Source: Incurvaria masculella (Eukaryota; Arthropoda; Insecta; Lepidoptera; Incurvariidae). Taken from it: a stretch of DNA of 64,000 nucleotides. The DNA lies in contig OX335650.1 of the NCBI GenBank assembly GCA_946894095.1, positions 1,302,001 through 1,366,000 on the forward strand, written 5' to 3'. Made by a program: the position numbers and the translations under genes. The number at the start of each line of letters is the position of its first letter. Position 1 is the stretch's first letter. Positions 61,861-64,000 of this stretch are shown here, one piece after another. The notes under the pieces are model-generated. The model was not told the origin of the DNA. It saw only the letters and a list, made by a program, of their open reading frames with translations, and ran no database searches.

Positions 61861-62110
61861 CGAGCGGCGAGGAGGTACTGAGCGCGACGCGACTCAACTG
61901 CGAAGGCTCTATGTAGATAGCTATAGGCTTGTGCCGGTGAACACGTGCTGCGTCGGACGATAGTAAACAAGTATTACATATGCACGATATCTTCGAATGA
62001 CTTCGAGTGTTTATTATTGCTCCAGAAAGCCATAATGTGACCTTGTTGCTTGGAGACAATTATCGACCGCTATTCCATAAAGAAAAATAAAGTCCTGTGC
62101 AAGATTTTCC
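61861..62110 (+). promoter_or_regulatory. Otop 3' UTR with poly(A) signal AATAAA
   Basis: After the TAG at 61858-61860 an AT-richer stretch runs to a canonical AATAAA at 62086-62091, with a TG-rich patch shortly after (gtcctgtgc). This is the first canonical signal downstream of the stop, so the short 3' UTR form would be about 240-260 nt. Longer forms cannot be excluded. Confidence 0.6.
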
Positions 62111-62899
62111 AAAAGTTCGAAACATTATAAATATCGATATAATGCGAACTTTAGTGTCGTGCTTGCAATATTTATGTTAAAACAAAAATATTGACAAAGC
62201 AAAAGTGCAATGTACACATCGGTATGTCGAACGTCACAAAATAGATGCATTCAAGATATAGTGGAGCGAAGAACTTACTAAAGACACTCTGTGACACTAC
62301 TCAAACCGGTTTCTTACTTCGACGCAGCAGCGTGTGCTAGTTTCGAAGTTAATTCCATTATAGTGTTAAGTTATAATATTTCAAATGATTTTAGTCACTG
62401 TTGAGTTCTCTCCTTGTTGCTTCGACACATTAAACCTATTAATTATAACTCGTTTCCGTTGGATACGAACCCTTATTGAATGCGGGTAGATTTAATTAAG
62501 ATAAAACTAATAATGGTTCGTCGTCGAATCCAGTGCCAATTCCGACGGGTACTGAGTTAGCCTTCTGGTGTTCAAATATTGATGTATTTATGTAAGAAAT
62601 AGAAGACACGGCTCAGACTAGTAGAGCGTATTGAATATTAATTGTACCCTCACATAAGGGCCGATGTACTGCAAATTTGAACCGCTACTTAGATTTTATA
62701 CCTTCTGCATAAAAAAAAGGATTTATTATAATTAAAATTTTGCTTCAATAGGGAAATTATGAATGCGTTTTAATATCTCCATAAAGCTGCTGATGTAACT
62801 AGGTATTTTTTATTAAAGTTAACTTTAAAAGATTTGCATAATTCTCCTAATTCTGAACAGTAGACAAGATGTTAGATATATTTTTTTAATGTATCTGTT
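62111..62899. other. Downstream of Otop, nothing recognised
   Basis: AT-rich sequence past the first poly(A) signal, with no coding motif. Confidence 0.4.
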
Positions 62900-63112
62900 C
62901 ATAGATGGCTAATACCCGTCATGATATCAACCTAACACAACGCTTTCCGTAAGCAATTAGGTGCCATGCCAGGACCTCGGCTACATTGAACTGGATTGAA
63001 AACCCGGACGGTTTTTAATTGCCGCTTCGGCCATCTTTTAGTCCATTGCGATGGTATTTGAGTCCTCTGGTATGCAAGGAAAGTCCCCGCGCTACTAGGC
63101 TACACGCAGCTA
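62900..63112 (-). mobile_element. tRNA-headed SINE fragment (minus)
   Basis: Minus strand: tagctgcgtgtagcctagta, gcgcggggactttccttgca, taccagagg (tRNA-like head without a clean B box), then body ccatcgcaatgg, ggccgaagcggcaattaaaa, ttcaatgtagccgaggtcct, ggcatggcacctaatt and gggtattagccatc. Confidence 0.7.
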
Positions 63113-64000
63113 ATCTTTGTTAACAATTTCTATTCAAAATACTTGGCGCCCAATGAGTTTATTATTCAAGTCAAGTTTGGTGACGCCTTCTAAACGAAAT
63201 CCAAACGTATTTAACGTTCAAGTACCTTACGGAACGACCATTCCATATACCCTTAAGTTTTAGACCTTTCTATTAGTTTTTAATATTGTTGCGAGTAAGA
63301 TGTGCACATAACAAAGTTTCTCTAGTGTCGTGATTCCTCTGTACCTCCAAACCTTAAATACTCAAATTCATCCTATGTGTCTTCTTGTATCCTATAGATT
63401 TAATACATATTTTCTAGGTAGGGAAATAAGAATTTTGTTCGCTTTGACAATGAAAAAAAATATATTTACGTACCTGTTTGTTTTGGTTGATGCTTTGTGC
63501 TTCCTGTGGTAGCTTTTAACTATAAGTATAATTATCTCATTATCTGGTGTTTTTCTTCCTGTAAATTATTACACGTTTTTTGTATTAACTGCTTGTTAAA
63601 TAGTGGCCAACAGTCGTAAAATCACGATATCTATATTCTAGTACATACTTATATATTTTAGTTTAGATAGGTTGTAGGTATTTGTAATTTTATTTTATTA
63701 TAAAAAGAACATAGACTGTAGTCTAAGATTAAAGTTATCAAAGATACATGCCCTAAGCATGCTTGGGGATTGGAATAATTACACTCACCAAATAGATCTA
63801 TTTATTTAAACCTATTATTTACCTCTTTTGTTATTAATTTATGTTAATAAAAACAAACATTAGTAATTTTAGCAATCAAAACTTAATAAAACATAATGAA
63901 AATAAAAAAAACCAGATTAGTGATTTTTTTCAAATATACTTTTAATTATAAACTAATATCAAATAATTAAATATCTTTCATAATTTTCTTAGTATCTTCT
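63113..64000. other. Downstream DNA, nothing recognised
   Basis: Very AT-rich to the window end; a 60-codon frame at 63330-63512 has no motif. Confidence 0.4.

Noticed and set aside
60877..61916. 306-codon minus frame and 200-codon alternative + frame over Otop exon 6
   Set aside because: They are shadows of a G+C-rich coding exon and show low-complexity His/Asp/Arg composition without domain sense.

Overview
This 64 kb window is nuclear DNA of a lepidopteran (moth or butterfly). The evidence is an AT-rich background, a single intron-rich invertebrate otopetrin gene, and dense dispersed repeats of types I associate with Lepidoptera: a Helitron with CTAG end, short elements with a GAGTCGGACTCGC head and GGTACGGAACCC tail, GAAGTCGGTT repeats, 5S-rRNA-headed SINEs and TTAA-flanked MITEs. 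The species cannot be named from sequence alone.

Only one host gene can be supported: an otopetrin-type proton channel on the + strand. Six exons (1814-1984, 2809-2917, 18922-19128, 54728-54888, 55450-55612, 60860-61860) join in perfect phase into a 603-residue protein with twelve hydrophobic segments and the otopetrin C-terminal signature. A poly(A) signal follows at 62086. Everything from 1985 to 60859 that is not an exon is intron, and almost all the repeats described here lie inside this transcription unit. The N-terminus is the least certain part.

The standout feature is exon 3. The end of this exon plus its 5' splice site and the first part of intron 3 has been amplified head-to-tail into 20 further near-identical 212-bp copies, plus a degenerate terminal fragment, between 19129 and about 23461. 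All extra copies keep the reading frame of the exon end and its donor, but lack a recognisable copy of the original pyrimidine-rich acceptor. All carry a Gly-to-Cys change.

Region by region. 1-1813: upstream DNA with one dispersed element and one MITE. 2918-18921 (intron 2): a TTAA MITE; a 4.15 kb Helitron (3682-7834) holding a helicase remnant and a nested LINE derivative with intact ORF1 but no reverse transcriptase; further MITEs; a 100-bp satellite (11018-13768). 19129-54727 (intron 3): the exon-3 array; a cluster of ATTATACG motifs; several MITEs; SINEs with 5S-like or tRNA-like heads on one shared body; a 97-bp-arm hairpin (35647-35879); a 202-bp-arm palindrome (37281-37757) beside a two-type tandem array (37834-39625); a threefold 801-bp tandem duplication (43277-45670); a 5'-truncated LINE with an (ATTTC)n tail. 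54889-64000: last exons, 3' UTR and more SINE fragments.

No confident tRNA or rRNA gene, CRISPR array or bacterial-type operon is present. All assignments come from reading the sequence, without database searches.
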